Assembly: GCA_964544295.1 (NCBI GenBank) | Contig: CAZJBJ010000100.1 | Location: 1 to 15,096, forward strand | From: JAENVU01 sp964544295 | GTDB taxonomy: Bacteria; Actinomycetota; Acidimicrobiia; IMCC26256; JAENVU01 | Direction of reading: 5' to 3' | Length of the DNA stretch: 15,096 nt | Part shown: positions 1 through 7,117 of the stretch, in pieces | Position numbering within the stretch: the stretch's first letter is position 1 | Layout: each line of letters starts with the position of its first letter | The notes under the pieces: model-generated | What the model was told of the DNA's origin: nothing | The model's database searches: none | What the model saw: only the letters and a program-made list of their open reading frames with translations | Translations under genes and position numbers: made by a program

Positions 1-471
1 GAGCGGCGTCCCCGAGCACCCGCTCACTCCGGCGGCGTCGAAGCCCACGACCGTCCAGCCGTTCGACGTGCCGCCCCCGATGAACACCACCCCGTTGGTG
101 ACGATGGGCTGACTCGCTGCCGGAAAGGGGAGGCTCGCCCGCCAGAGTGGTTGACATACGCGCGGCGAACCGGTGCAGTCCGGTCCGCCGTTGCGGTCGA
201 ACGCCTCGAGGGTCCCGGCCGTACTCGAGCCGCCCGACACGAAGAACACCCGTTGCGCGTCCATCACGGGAACCGTGAGGCCGAACCCGTTGCTGGCGAC
301 GCCGTCGGCCTCCCAGAGGAGCGTGGTGGATCCGACGTTGTCGGTCGTGAACGAACCATCCGCGCTGGACCACCCGGCTCTGCCGGCGTCGAATCCCGCC
401 TGACCCCAACTGCACCCGGCGGCACCGACGAGCACCACGACGAGTGCCGCGAACTTGGACTTCGCGCCCAT
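1..471 (-). CDS. Secreted lipoprotein with PQQ-type beta-propeller-like repeats (5' part only; runs off the left edge)
   Basis: The reading frame is open from the ATG at 471 to the window edge, giving 157 visible residues. The N-terminus is a lipoprotein signal: MGAKSKFAALVVVLVGAAGC, with lipobox GAAGC and the lipidated Cys at residue 20, so the protein should be anchored outside the membrane. After it come repeated blades with the flavour of PQQ/quinoprotein propellers: a strand ending in LLWEADG, 'VFFVSGG..GTLEAFD', then 'LWRASLPF', 'PIVTNGVVFIGGG' and 'WTVVGFDAAG'. The alternation of 'tested value/label/visible' strands is typical of outer-surface PQQ-like domain proteins, most of which have no assigned reaction. 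A purine-rich ribosome site (GGGGAGG) lies about 8 bases before the ATG. The next gene on the same strand, DUF427, ends 57 bp upstream. The C-terminal part is not visible, so total length and enzyme function cannot be judged. Confidence 0.8.
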   Translation of the reverse strand, partial: MGAKSKFAALVVVLVGAAGCSWGQAGFDAGRAGWSSADGSFTTDNVGSTTLLWEADGVASNGFGLTVPVMDAQRVFFVSGGSSTAGTLEAFDRNGGPDCTGSPRVCQPLWRASLPFPAASQPIVTNGVVFIGGGTSNGWTVVGFDAAGVSGCSGTPL

Positions 472-528
472 GGCGCCCCCTCCCCGAATCCGAAAGGAAA
501 GTCTCGCAGATCGTGCAGAGCGCCGGAG

Positions 529-1285
529 TCAGGAGAACTTCGTCGTGGGTCGGGCCAATGGTTCACCGTCCACGACGAGGTCGACGCGCTCGTTGTAGAA
601 GCAGATCAGCCCCGCGACCTTCTGACTCTCGGCGAGTGGCGACGGGTACGACCACGCGACATCAGCGAGCCGCCGCTCGCCGACGGTGACCGTCCAGTAC
701 TCGGCGACCCCCCTTGTACGGGCACGCGGTCTCGGAGTCGGTCGGTTCCAGCAGGTCCATCCGCACGTCGACCCGGGGCAGGTAGTAGCGCGTCGGCAAG
801 CCGGTCTCGAACAGCAGGCGCGGATGGTGGGAGTCGGCCACGGTCACCCCGTCGATCACCACCTGCACGTGCCGGGAGCTGTCGAGGATGTCGACGCGCG
901 TGGTCGGGTTGCGGGGATGCACCATGATCGGCTCGTCCTCCTCGAACCACTCGAACGCGTCGAAATCGAACCGGATCAGGTCACGCAGTTGCTCGATGGG
1001 TGACGTGTCGTACCGCCACGCCCCGTCGACCACCGTGTGATCGCCGGCCGTCACGGTGAAGTGCCGCGCATCGCCCCGGCTGGGGGAGTGGGTGGCGGTC
1101 TCGGTCGGGGTGAGTCGATCCATCCGGACGTCGGCGATCGGGATGTAGTACTGCGGGTAGTAGGGGGCCTCGTACACGTGCTTCACGTGCGTCGTGTCGG
1201 CGAGCAGTTCACCATGCAGGAACACCCGCACCCGCTTGGGTCCGTCCTCGACGTGGACGCGGCCGCGGGCGGTGGGATCAGTCAT
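529..1285 (-). pseudogene. Tandem DUF427 protein, frameshifted in a six-base homopolymer
   Basis: Two DUF427 (PF04248) domains lie in tandem, a common actinobacterial arrangement of about 250 residues and unknown biochemical function. Domain 1 covers about residues 16-113 (HGELLADT, YYIPIADVRMD, GAWRYD...I..L..LIRFDFDAFEWFEED). Domain 2 starts near 138 and has the matching YYLPRVDVRMD and CPYKG motifs. After CPYKG (residue 192) the frame is lost at six C on the + strand (708-713) and would stop at 662-664, giving 207 residues. Removing one base there restores the rest of domain 2 in the adjacent frame (VAEYW, VAWSYP.PLAESQKVAGLICFYNERVDLVVDGE) down to the TGA at 529-531, about 251 residues. 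The ATG at 1285 is the first residue that fits the family; no strong ribosome site is seen. Either this is a real frameshift or a homopolymer sequencing error. Strong conservation of the downstream half favours error or a very recent mutation. Confidence 0.82.
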
Positions 1286-1365
1286 GGCGAGCAGAACCGC
1301 CAGGCTTCGCCGCGCATTCCGTGGCACGCGCGGCGGCGCGGGCCGGCCGCGGGCAGACTGGACCC

Positions 1366-1887
1366 ATGTCCTTGCGGGGTGTCGCGATCGTCGGTCTGCT
1401 CGGCTGCGCACTGACCGCGTGTTCGAGCGGGGGGAACTCCCACCCGGCGCCGGTCTCGTCCCGGTCGTCGAGCCCGACGACGAGCCCGACGTCGAGCCCG
1501 ACGTCGAGTTCGTCGTCACCGTCCAGTGCCACGACGAACCTCCCCCCTGTGGCGGCGGCCGAAGCCGGAGGCTGGCGGCTGGAGCTGACGGCTCCGCAGG
1601 GCCAGTCCGAACTCGGCCGCTCGGTCCGCCTCTGTTACGAGCTGGCTGGCACGTCGCGAGAGCCGGATGCCACGCTCGACGTGCAGGTGCGGGTTGGGTC
1701 CCGATCGGAGTCCACGACCGTTCCGGCCGCCGTCGGCCGCGGTTCGGCGACCGTGGCGGCTCCGCTCGGGACCGGTGCGGGCACGGTCACGGTCCAACTA
1801 CGGGCCGAGGGCACCGAGGTACCCGGTGTCCGGATCGAGGTGCCGGTGCGGTTCGTCGCCGGCGCAGAGACCGCGGCCTGCCCCTGA
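1366..1887 (+). CDS. Small lipoprotein with Ser/Thr/Pro linker and a beta-rich domain
   Basis: The gene encodes 173 residues and I do not recognise the family. The N-terminus is a lipoprotein signal with lipobox LTAC (Cys19) after a hydrophobic stretch, so it is probably membrane-anchored on the outside. Residues about 20-61 are a low-complexity Ser/Thr/Pro/Asn linker, partly encoded by 12-bp tandem units at 1468-1515. Residues about 65-173 look like a single Ig-like beta domain: WRLELTAP, VRLCYELAG, LDVQVRVG, GTVTVQLRAEG, VRIEVPVRF. Cys in LCYEL and the Cys two residues from the end could form a disulfide. I chose the ATG at 1366 because it places the signal peptide at the N-terminus; an in-frame GTG at 1321 would add 15 Arg/Ala-rich residues. 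There is no clear ribosome site. It is divergent from the DUF427 gene with 80 bp between them. Confidence 0.72.
   Translation: MSLRGVAIVGLLGCALTACSSGGNSHPAPVSSRSSSPTTSPTSSPTSSSSSPSSATTNLPPVAAAEAGGWRLELTAPQGQSELGRSVRLCYELAGTSREPDATLDVQVRVGSRSESTTVPAAVGRGSATVAAPLGTGAGTVTVQLRAEGTEVPGVRIEVPVRFVAGAETAACP
1468..1515 (+). repeat. Four 12-bp in-frame tandem units in the lipoprotein linker
   Basis: Three units of [T/A]CGAGCCCGACG at 1468-1479, 1480-1491 and 1492-1503 are followed by a degenerate fourth unit at 1504-1515. Each unit encodes four residues (SSPT, TSPT, SSPT, SSSS), so changes in copy number would keep the frame and only alter linker length. Confidence 0.8.
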
Positions 1888-1985
1888 CGGCGAAGCCTTC
1901 TGACATTCCCCATGGACATCGGCAGACGCGAGGTTTACGGTCGCAGTGGCGCTGGTGGCGGACCGGCGACGCGGGGAGGGACGCA

Positions 1986-4769
1986 ATGCTTCACCATACG
2001 AAGAGCATTCAAGTTGGGCGCGCGCGCCGAACGTTGGCGGCACTCACCACAACGGCACTCATCGCCGGTGCGTGGGTCGCAACCACAACCACGGCCGCGA
2101 GTGCCGCGTCGGTCGGCGCGCCGACCAACGCGACCGCGCTCGCCGGCAACGAGGACGAGTCGGCCGTCGCGGTCAACCCGAACAACGCCCAACAGATCGC
2201 GGTGATGACGAACGGCATCGCCGGTGACGCCGGCCTGCCGCTGTCGATCTCGTCCAACGGCGGCGCGACCTGGACCCGGACGACATTCGCGACCGGCACC
2301 GGCGCGGGCGGTGACGGTCGCCCGGCCGCGTGTTGCGACCCGACCCTCTCGTGGGACGAGTTCGGCAACCTCTTCGTCGGCTATCTGCAGCGCACCCCGC
2401 GCACGATCGAGCTCTACGTGACGACCGACCTCGGTGCGACCTTCACCAACCTCGGTCCCGTCGACACCGTCACGACCGGCTCCCTCGACCAGCCGACGGT
2501 GGTCGCCGGCGAAGGCGCGGTCTGGGTGGCGTGGCGGGACGATTCCAACGGAATCGCCGCTCGCGGTCGCAGCGTCACCGGCGCCGGTGCGTTCGGGGCC
2601 TGGGGCGCGGAGCAGGACGTCTCCACCACCGGCAACTTCGGCGACATCGCCATCGGCCCGACCGGTGAGGTGATGGTCACCTACATGACCCCGACCGGGA
2701 ACCAGGGTCCCGCCAACATCCTCGTCCACACGGACGCGGACGGGCTCGGCGCCGGCGGCTTCGGTGCGGCGGTCACCGTGACGAGCACCAACGTGGGTGG
2801 CTTCGACTTCCTCCCGGCCCAGCAAACCCGATCCGTCGACGCGGAGCCGGGTCTCGCCTGGGATCGCACCGGCGGCACCAACGACGACCGGGTCTACCTC
2901 GTCTACACCGACGAGGCGCCCGACGAGAGCAACGACTTCAACATCTTCGTGCGCACTTCAACCAACGACGGGGCCACGTGGAGCGCACCGGTCCGGGTGA
3001 ACGACGACGCCGGGACGAACTCGCAGATGCTGCCGAAGATCGCGCTCGACCAGTCGAACGGCGACGTCGGCGTGAGCTTCTACGACGCGCGCGGTGACAC
3101 CGGCGGCGGGCCGAGTGCGAGCGACCTGGACGGCACGGCCAACAACGACGTGACGCTGTTCGCGTCGTGGAGCACCAACGGCGGCGCGAACTGGGCGCCG
3201 AACGTCGCCGTCGCCGACGCGCCGACCAACGGCTACGCCCAGAACGGCAACCAGCAGCTCGGCGACTACACCGGGCTCGCGTTCGGCGGCGGGATCATGT
3301 ACCCGTCGTGGGCGGACTCGTCGAACAGCACCGGCGACAACCCGAACGGGACCGGCGGTCTCGACGTGTACACGGCGGCGGTGCGGCCCCGGAACTCCCC
3401 GCCGACGGCGACGGTTGGTGCCGCCTCCGGCGCGGAGGGTGCGGCGATCGGCCTCACGGGGACGGCGACCGATCCCGACGGGGACGCCCTGACCTACTCG
3501 TGGACCGTCACCGCGAACGCCGGGAACGACGTCGGCGCAGTGTGCGTGATCGTCGCGGGTGGCGCAACGCTCACGCCGACGATCCGCTGCAGTGACGACG
3601 GCACCTACACCGCGACGCTGACCGTCACCGGTGATGCCTCCGGGCCGGTCACCGCGACCGGAACCGTCACCGTGAGCAACGTCGCGCCGACCATCGTCAT
3701 GAAGGCGGTCACGCCCGCATCGATGACCGAGGGTTCGTCGACCATCTACGCCGCAAGCTTCGTGGACCCCGGCTGGAACGACACCTACACCGGGGCGATC
3801 GACTGGGGATTCGGGCCGGCGGAGGCGGTGACGCCGACGGTCGTCACCCAGGGCTCGGCCGGCGTCTCGGATGCGGGCACGGTCACCGGCGCCCATCAGT
3901 ACATGGACGACGGCGGGTTCACGGTGACCGGCTCGGTCACCGATGACGACGGCGGCACCGGTACGGGCCCGACCTCACTGACGGTCACGAACGTCGCGCC
4001 GACGGCCGCGATCGACGACACGGGCACCATCCTCGTGAACGGAATTCCGACCGTGATCGTCCACGCCGGTGACCCGGTGGGCTTCGTCGGCCGGAGTACC
4101 GACCCGGGTAGCGACGACCTCACCCTCACCTGGAACTGGGACGACGGCGCGCCCGCGCCGGACGTGACCAGCGTGTTGTTGCACAACCCGCCGAACCCGG
4201 ATCCCGATCCGAGCCCGGACGGCACCGCGCGCAACGTGACCGACAGCCAGATTCACACCTTCGCTGATGCGTGTGCGTACGACGTTCGCTTCGGCGCAGC
4301 CGACGACGACAACGGTTCGGCGTCCGATGACCAGTGGGTCATCGTGGTCGGCAACTTCACCGACTCGCGATCCCACGGGTACTTCAAGAAGGAGCTCCGC
4401 AAGCCGCGCGATCACACCGATGCGCAGCTGCTCTGCATGTTGAAGATCACCGGGTTCATGAGTTCGGTGTTCAACGAACAGCGAGATGCTTCCACGATCG
4501 CGAAGGCGATCGACGTCCTCGACAAGAGCGGGAGCTCGGTCGCCACCGAGATCCTCGATGTGCAACTCCTCGCCGCGTGGCTCAACTTCGCGGACGGTCG
4601 GGTGGCGCTGACGGATCTGGTCGACACCAACTGGGACGGCGTGCCCGACACGAAGTTCGCTGACCTCGTGGCGCAGGCGGAACTGGTCCGTACGAGCCCG
4701 GCGTCGACGCGGGCCCAGCTGCTCACCCAGAAGGATCGACTCGACTCGTTCAACAACTCCGGGATCTGA
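1986..4769 (+). CDS. Large secreted BNR/Asp-box propeller protein with PKD-like domains and a distinct C-terminal domain
   Basis: The protein has 927 residues. The start ATG at 1986 follows a strong ribosome site (GGGGAGGGA) and opens a signal peptide (RARR n-region, hydrophobic core, ASA|A near 40). Residues about 45-465 form a sialidase-like propeller with degenerate Asp-boxes (SSNGGATWTRTTF at 89, TSTNDGATWSAP at 325, STNGGANWAP at 396). I see no sialidase active-site Arg motif, so enzyme activity is doubtful and an adhesive or binding role is equally likely. Three PKD/Ig-like domains follow: about 471-565 (PPTATVGAA...DPDGDALTYSW), 568-668 (APTIVMKAV...DPGWNDTYTGAIDWG) and 671-788 (APTAAIDD...DPGSDDLTLTWNWDD). 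Residues about 791-927 form a separate helical domain starting HGYFKKEL, with a calcium-loop-like DTNWDGVPD at 880-888. The frame stays open far upstream of 1986, but that part overlaps the lipoprotein gene and lacks coding character. It is convergent with the CbiX gene, 10 bp apart. Confidence 0.85.
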   Translation: MLHHTKSIQVGRARRTLAALTTTALIAGAWVATTTTAASAASVGAPTNATALAGNEDESAVAVNPNNAQQIAVMTNGIAGDAGLPLSISSNGGATWTRTTFATGTGAGGDGRPAACCDPTLSWDEFGNLFVGYLQRTPRTIELYVTTDLGATFTNLGPVDTVTTGSLDQPTVVAGEGAVWVAWRDDSNGIAARGRSVTGAGAFGAWGAEQDVSTTGNFGDIAIGPTGEVMVTYMTPTGNQGPANILVHTDADGLGAGGFGAAVTVTSTNVGGFDFLPAQQTRSVDAEPGLAWDRTGGTNDDRVYLVYTDEAPDESNDFNIFVRTSTNDGATWSAPVRVNDDAGTNSQMLPKIALDQSNGDVGVSFYDARGDTGGGPSASDLDGTANNDVTLFASWSTNGGANWAPNVAVADAPTNGYAQNGNQQLGDYTGLAFGGGIMYPSWADSSNSTGDNPNGTGGLDVYTAAVRPRNSPPTATVGAASGAEGAAIGLTGTATDPDGDALTYSWTVTANAGNDVGAVCVIVAGGATLTPTIRCSDDGTYTATLTVTGDASGPVTATGTVTVSNVAPTIVMKAVTPASMTEGSSTIYAASFVDPGWNDTYTGAIDWGFGPAEAVTPTVVTQGSAGVSDAGTVTGAHQYMDDGGFTVTGSVTDDDGGTGTGPTSLTVTNVAPTAAIDDTGTILVNGIPTVIVHAGDPVGFVGRSTDPGSDDLTLTWNWDDGAPAPDVTSVLLHNPPNPDPDPSPDGTARNVTDSQIHTFADACAYDVRFGAADDDNGSASDDQWVIVVGNFTDSRSHGYFKKELRKPRDHTDAQLLCMLKITGFMSSVFNEQRDASTIAKAIDVLDKSGSSVATEILDVQLLAAWLNFADGRVALTDLVDTNWDGVPDTKFADLVAQAELVRTSPASTRAQLLTQKDRLDSFNNSGI

Positions 4770-4779
4770 CTGGCGCGGC

Positions 4780-5295
4780 TCACCGCAGGTGGCAGCGTCC
4801 CGTCCCGGCACACACGTCGCACTCCGGCGTGTCCCCGGTGGCGTGGTCGATGCACGAACGGATGCGGTCCTCGACGATGTCCATCAACAGTGGATGGGGA
4901 CCGAGCGGAGCGGTGATGAGATAGCGGACGCCCGGATGATGACCGGCCGCGTCCGCGGCGAGGGCGGGGATGTCGCGGTCCCAGTGGTTGCCGGGCCAGA
5001 GGAAGTACGGAGCGATCACCACGGTGGTCGCGCCGGCCGCGACGCAGGCGGCGAACGCGTCGCCGATCGACGGTTCCGCCAGTTCCATGTGCGCGGGCTC
5101 GACGATGGAGTAGGGGCTCCGGGACTTCCACTCGGCGACGAATGCTTCGTGGCGCCGGTTCGACTCGGTCCGACGCGAACCGTGGTCGACGACGACGACG
5201 CCGGTGGTGGCGGGAGCGAAGGTCTCGGGCGCGACGGCCCCGGTCCGACCCGACGACGTCTGCACGTCGCGGGCCGGACCGGATCCGTCAGTCAC
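4780..5295 (-). CDS. CbiX/SirB-type sirohydrochlorin metal chelatase with a Cys-rich tail
   Basis: At 171 residues this is about the size of single-domain CbiX/SirB chelatases, which insert Co or Fe into sirohydrochlorin for cobalamin or siroheme synthesis in the cytoplasm. The family marks are the first strand with metal-binding His, VVVVDHGSRR (His38), the AHMELAEPSI segment, and the second His in PYFLWPGNHWDRDIP (His104). The C-terminus ends in CDVCAGTGRC (Cys159, 162, 168), a possible metal or Fe-S site. The start is a GTG at 5295, which overlaps the stop of the upstream gene by 8 bp and suggests translational coupling; about 30 residues precede the first strand. A GTG further in would also work. 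Which metal is used cannot be told from sequence. Its operon is preceded by the same palindrome as the B12-regulator/heliorhodopsin promoter. Confidence 0.85.
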   Translation of the reverse strand: MTDGSGPARDVQTSSGRTGAVAPETFAPATTGVVVVDHGSRRTESNRRHEAFVAEWKSRSPYSIVEPAHMELAEPSIGDAFAACVAAGATTVVIAPYFLWPGNHWDRDIPALAADAAGHHPGVRYLITAPLGPHPLLMDIVEDRIRSCIDHATGDTPECDVCAGTGRCHLR

Positions 5296-5593
5296 ACCAG
5301 GGGAACAGCGCCGGGCTGGTGCGGTGCAGCTCCAGGACCTGGGGCAGGGCGAAGACCGTGGAGTCCGGCACCGAGTCGATGCCGCGGACACCGAGGGACT
5401 TCAGCGTTCCCGCGTCGACGCCGGACTTGGCGATCGAGGGGAAGACGCCTTTGCCCAGGCTCTTGACCGTGGACATTCCGGCGCGCTGACAGGCGTTGCC
5501 GGGCTCGGTCGGCCCGGCGGCGGCGGCCGGGGCGGCACTGAGACCGAGGGCGAGGGCACCGGTTGCGGTGGCGAGGGCGAGTTTGCGGATCAT
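5288..5593 (-). CDS. Small secreted protein of unknown function, first gene of the CbiX operon
   Basis: The gene encodes 101 residues. The ATG at 5593 is preceded by a GGGAGG ribosome site with 5 bases of spacing, which favours it over the ATG at 5611. Residues 1-26 are a clear Sec signal peptide (MIRKLALATATGALALG...APAAAA). The mature part is about 75 residues with two Cys (35 in GNACQRAG and 100 in FPWCD) that could form one disulfide tying the two ends. It is rich in short helix-forming segments (TVKSLGKGV, TLKSLGVRGI, PQVLELHRT). I do not recognise a named domain. It overlaps the chelatase start by 8 bp, so the two are co-transcribed. Its promoter contains an AT-rich palindrome shared with the heliorhodopsin promoter. 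A role in binding a cofactor or metal is possible but is only a guess from context. Confidence 0.8.
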   Translation of the reverse strand: MIRKLALATATGALALGLSAAPAAAAGPTEPGNACQRAGMSTVKSLGKGVFPSIAKSGVDAGTLKSLGVRGIDSVPDSTVFALPQVLELHRTSPALFPWCD

Positions 5594-5646
5594 GGTTGCC
5601 TCCCGAGGCATTCACTGGTTGAAACCGGACGTTCCGATCTCCTCCA

Positions 5647-5675
5647 AGTATTTAGCACTAAAACTCGGAAGTCAA
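5647..5675 (-). promoter_or_regulatory. Sigma-70-like promoter of the small secreted protein/CbiX operon
   Basis: On the minus strand a -35 box TTGACT (5675-5670) is followed after 17 bases by AATACT (5652-5647). Start of transcription is expected near 5640, leaving a leader of about 46 bases with the GGGAGG ribosome site at its end. The spacer holds the palindrome annotated separately. Confidence 0.6.
5651..5662. promoter_or_regulatory. Palindrome TTTAGCACTAAA, candidate operator (site 1)
   Basis: This 12-bp inverted repeat is TTTAG-CA-CTAAA, perfect except the two centre bases. It is very AT-rich for this genome and lies between the -35 and -10 boxes of the minus-strand promoter, the classic place for a repressor. 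On the minus strand it reads TTTAGTGCTAAATAC, matching TTTAGTGATAAAATAC at 7120-7135 but for one substitution and one inserted A. It could also affect the SRPBCC gene starting 107 bp to the right. Confidence 0.55.
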
Positions 5676-5769
5676 GTCGGCGGGCCAGGGGCGCGACGGG
5701 CGGCGGGGAGTTGCGAGGGACGAGCAGCCGGGTGGAAGCCGGCCCGGTGCCACCAGCTAGACCTGACGC

Positions 5770-6210
5770 ATGGCCCGTTACATCGTTCGAGTCCGTTCCC
5801 CGAAGCCGCCCGCCGAGGCCTTCGCCTACATGGCGAACCTGGCCAACTTCGCGGAATGGGATCCCGGGGTCACCAAGGTGGAGCAGTCCGAGGGTGACGG
5901 TCCCGGACCCGACGCGGTGTTCGACGTCTCCATCAAAGGCCTCGGCTCGCCGTTGCGGTATCGCACGACGCGATACGAGCCCCCGAGGACGATCGTCGTC
6001 CGGGCGGAGAGCCGGATGCTCACCTCACTCGACACGATCACGGTGGAGTCCGACGGCGCCGGATCGATCGTCGTCTACGACGCGGAGCTCACGCTCAACG
6101 GTCTGCTCGGCATCGCCAATCCGCTGCTCGGTATCGCGTTCGACCGCATCGCCGGCCGCGCCGCCACCGGCCTCGTCCGCGTCCTCGAAGGCGAGCGGCT
6201 CCCGGACTGA
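5770..6210 (+). CDS. SRPBCC (START-like, polyketide cyclase/dehydrase-type) protein
   Basis: This 146-residue protein has the typical single-domain SRPBCC layout, a helix-grip fold that binds hydrophobic ligands. Strand 1 is RYIVRVRSPKPPAEAF, followed by the family's 'F.YMANLANFAEWDPGV' helix and loop with Trp. The beta sheet includes VFDVSIKGLG, LRYRTTRYEPPRTIVVRAES, LTSLDTITVES and SIVVYDAELTLNG, and the long C-terminal helix is PLLGIAFDRIAGRAATGLVRVLEG. No catalytic residue can be named from sequence, and ligand and reaction are unknown. The ATG at 5770 has no good ribosome site. It is divergent from the small secreted protein (176 bp gap containing palindrome site 1) and convergent with the B12-binding regulator. 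Membership in the same light-related group is inferred from position only. Confidence 0.82.
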   Translation: MARYIVRVRSPKPPAEAFAYMANLANFAEWDPGVTKVEQSEGDGPGPDAVFDVSIKGLGSPLRYRTTRYEPPRTIVVRAESRMLTSLDTITVESDGAGSIVVYDAELTLNGLLGIANPLLGIAFDRIAGRAATGLVRVLEGERLPD

Positions 6211-6220
6211 GCGCGCGTGA

Positions 6221-6234
6221 ACCGGTGATCCGGT
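6221..6234. terminator. Weak hairpin between the convergent SRPBCC and regulator genes
   Basis: ACCGG-TGAT-CCGGT forms a 5-bp stem and 4-base loop in the 37-bp gap between the two convergent stops. It has no T-tract. It could stall RNA polymerase from either side but is too short to call with confidence. Confidence 0.25.
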
Positions 6235-6247
6235 CCCCGTACGCAGC

Positions 6248-7111
6248 TCAGCCGCCCGCCAACTCGGTGCACCGGCGAGCCACGTCGAGCGCAGTCGCGC
6301 CGTACTCGTCGGCGCCGATGGCGCGAGCGTCGGACTCAGTGGCGATGGCGGGACCACCGACGAACACGGGCAGGCCCGGGACCGCTTCGTGGATCGACGC
6401 GACCGCGTCGCGCGCGGCGTCGACGTTCTGATCCGAGCCCACCCCGATCGCGACGGCGATGACGTCGTCGTGGCGCTTCGCGGTTTCGACCAACGATTCG
6501 GCAGGAGTGTTCGCGCCGAGGTCGATGACCGCGAGCCCGTGACCGCGGAGGATGTCGCCGAGGATCGCGAGCGGCATCGTGTGCTGATCACCGGCCGCGG
6601 CGCCGATGATCACGGTGGCGCGCTTGCGGCCGCGTCGGGCGAAGGACGGCCCGAGTCGTCCGATGAGTCTCGTCGCGACGCCCGACGCGCGGTGCTCGTC
6701 GGCGACATCGAGTTCATGGCGCGCCCAGGCGTCGCCGATCTCGCCGAGCACCGGGACCAGGAGTTGGAGATGGATGTCCTCGGCGGACGCGCCCGAGACC
6801 AGCGCCCGTTCCACGATCGACCACGCCCCGGCCTCGTCGCCGGCCACGAGTCGCTCCCGCAGCTGACTTCGGTAGGGGGCCCAACGAATCCCTCCGGGTC
6901 CGGGCCGGGACCGCTCGCGGTCCATCAGGGTGCGGAGATCGCCGATGCGTACCTGCCAGGCACCGCCGACCTTGTCGGCGGGGAGCGCGCCGATCCTGAC
7001 GTATCGGTAGGCGGTCATGTAGTGGACGCCGAGTCGCTCGGCCGCGGCCCGGAGGCCGACCACCTCGTCGTCGTCGGGCATCGGCGGGTCATCGTAGGGC
7101 GGTTCCAGCAC
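6248..7111 (-). CDS. CarH/LitR-like adenosylcobalamin-dependent transcriptional regulator (candidate light sensor)
   Basis: The protein has 287 residues in three parts. Residues about 16-63 are an HTH of the excisionase/MerR type (GLRAAAERLGVHYMTAYRYV..GALPADKVGGAWQV). Residues about 78-160 are the helical B12-binding cap, and about 164-285 the Rossmann-type B12 domain. The cap has the photoreceptor motif W-x9-EH (Trp129, Glu139, His140). The Rossmann part has GDQH with His177 as the expected lower cobalt ligand, followed by DLGANTP and FVGGPA. In CarH proteins, adenosylcobalamin stabilises a DNA-bound oligomer in the dark and light breaks it, relieving repression. Deviations: Ala130 replaces the His that follows Trp in Thermus CarH, and Pro follows where E/DxHxxG has Gly. 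The GTG at 7111 fits a leaderless start, 6 bases after a TAAACT box. An ATG at 7081 is an alternative. It is divergent from heliorhodopsin. Confidence 0.88.
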   Translation of the reverse strand: MLEPPYDDPPMPDDDEVVGLRAAAERLGVHYMTAYRYVRIGALPADKVGGAWQVRIGDLRTLMDRERSRPGPGGIRWAPYRSQLRERLVAGDEAGAWSIVERALVSGASAEDIHLQLLVPVLGEIGDAWARHELDVADEHRASGVATRLIGRLGPSFARRGRKRATVIIGAAAGDQHTMPLAILGDILRGHGLAVIDLGANTPAESLVETAKRHDDVIAVAIGVGSDQNVDAARDAVASIHEAVPGLPVFVGGPAIATESDARAIGADEYGATALDVARRCTELAGG

Positions 7112-7117
7112 GTCCGA

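Noticed and set aside
1194..1985. Upstream extension of the propeller/PKD gene (would add about 264 residues)
   Set aside because: It overlaps the lipoprotein gene in another frame, has no protein-like composition, and the ATG at 1986 has a strong ribosome site and signal peptide.
1986..3400. Calling the propeller protein a true sialidase
   Set aside because: Asp-boxes are present but no Arg-triad or RIP-like motif was seen, so only the fold is claimed.
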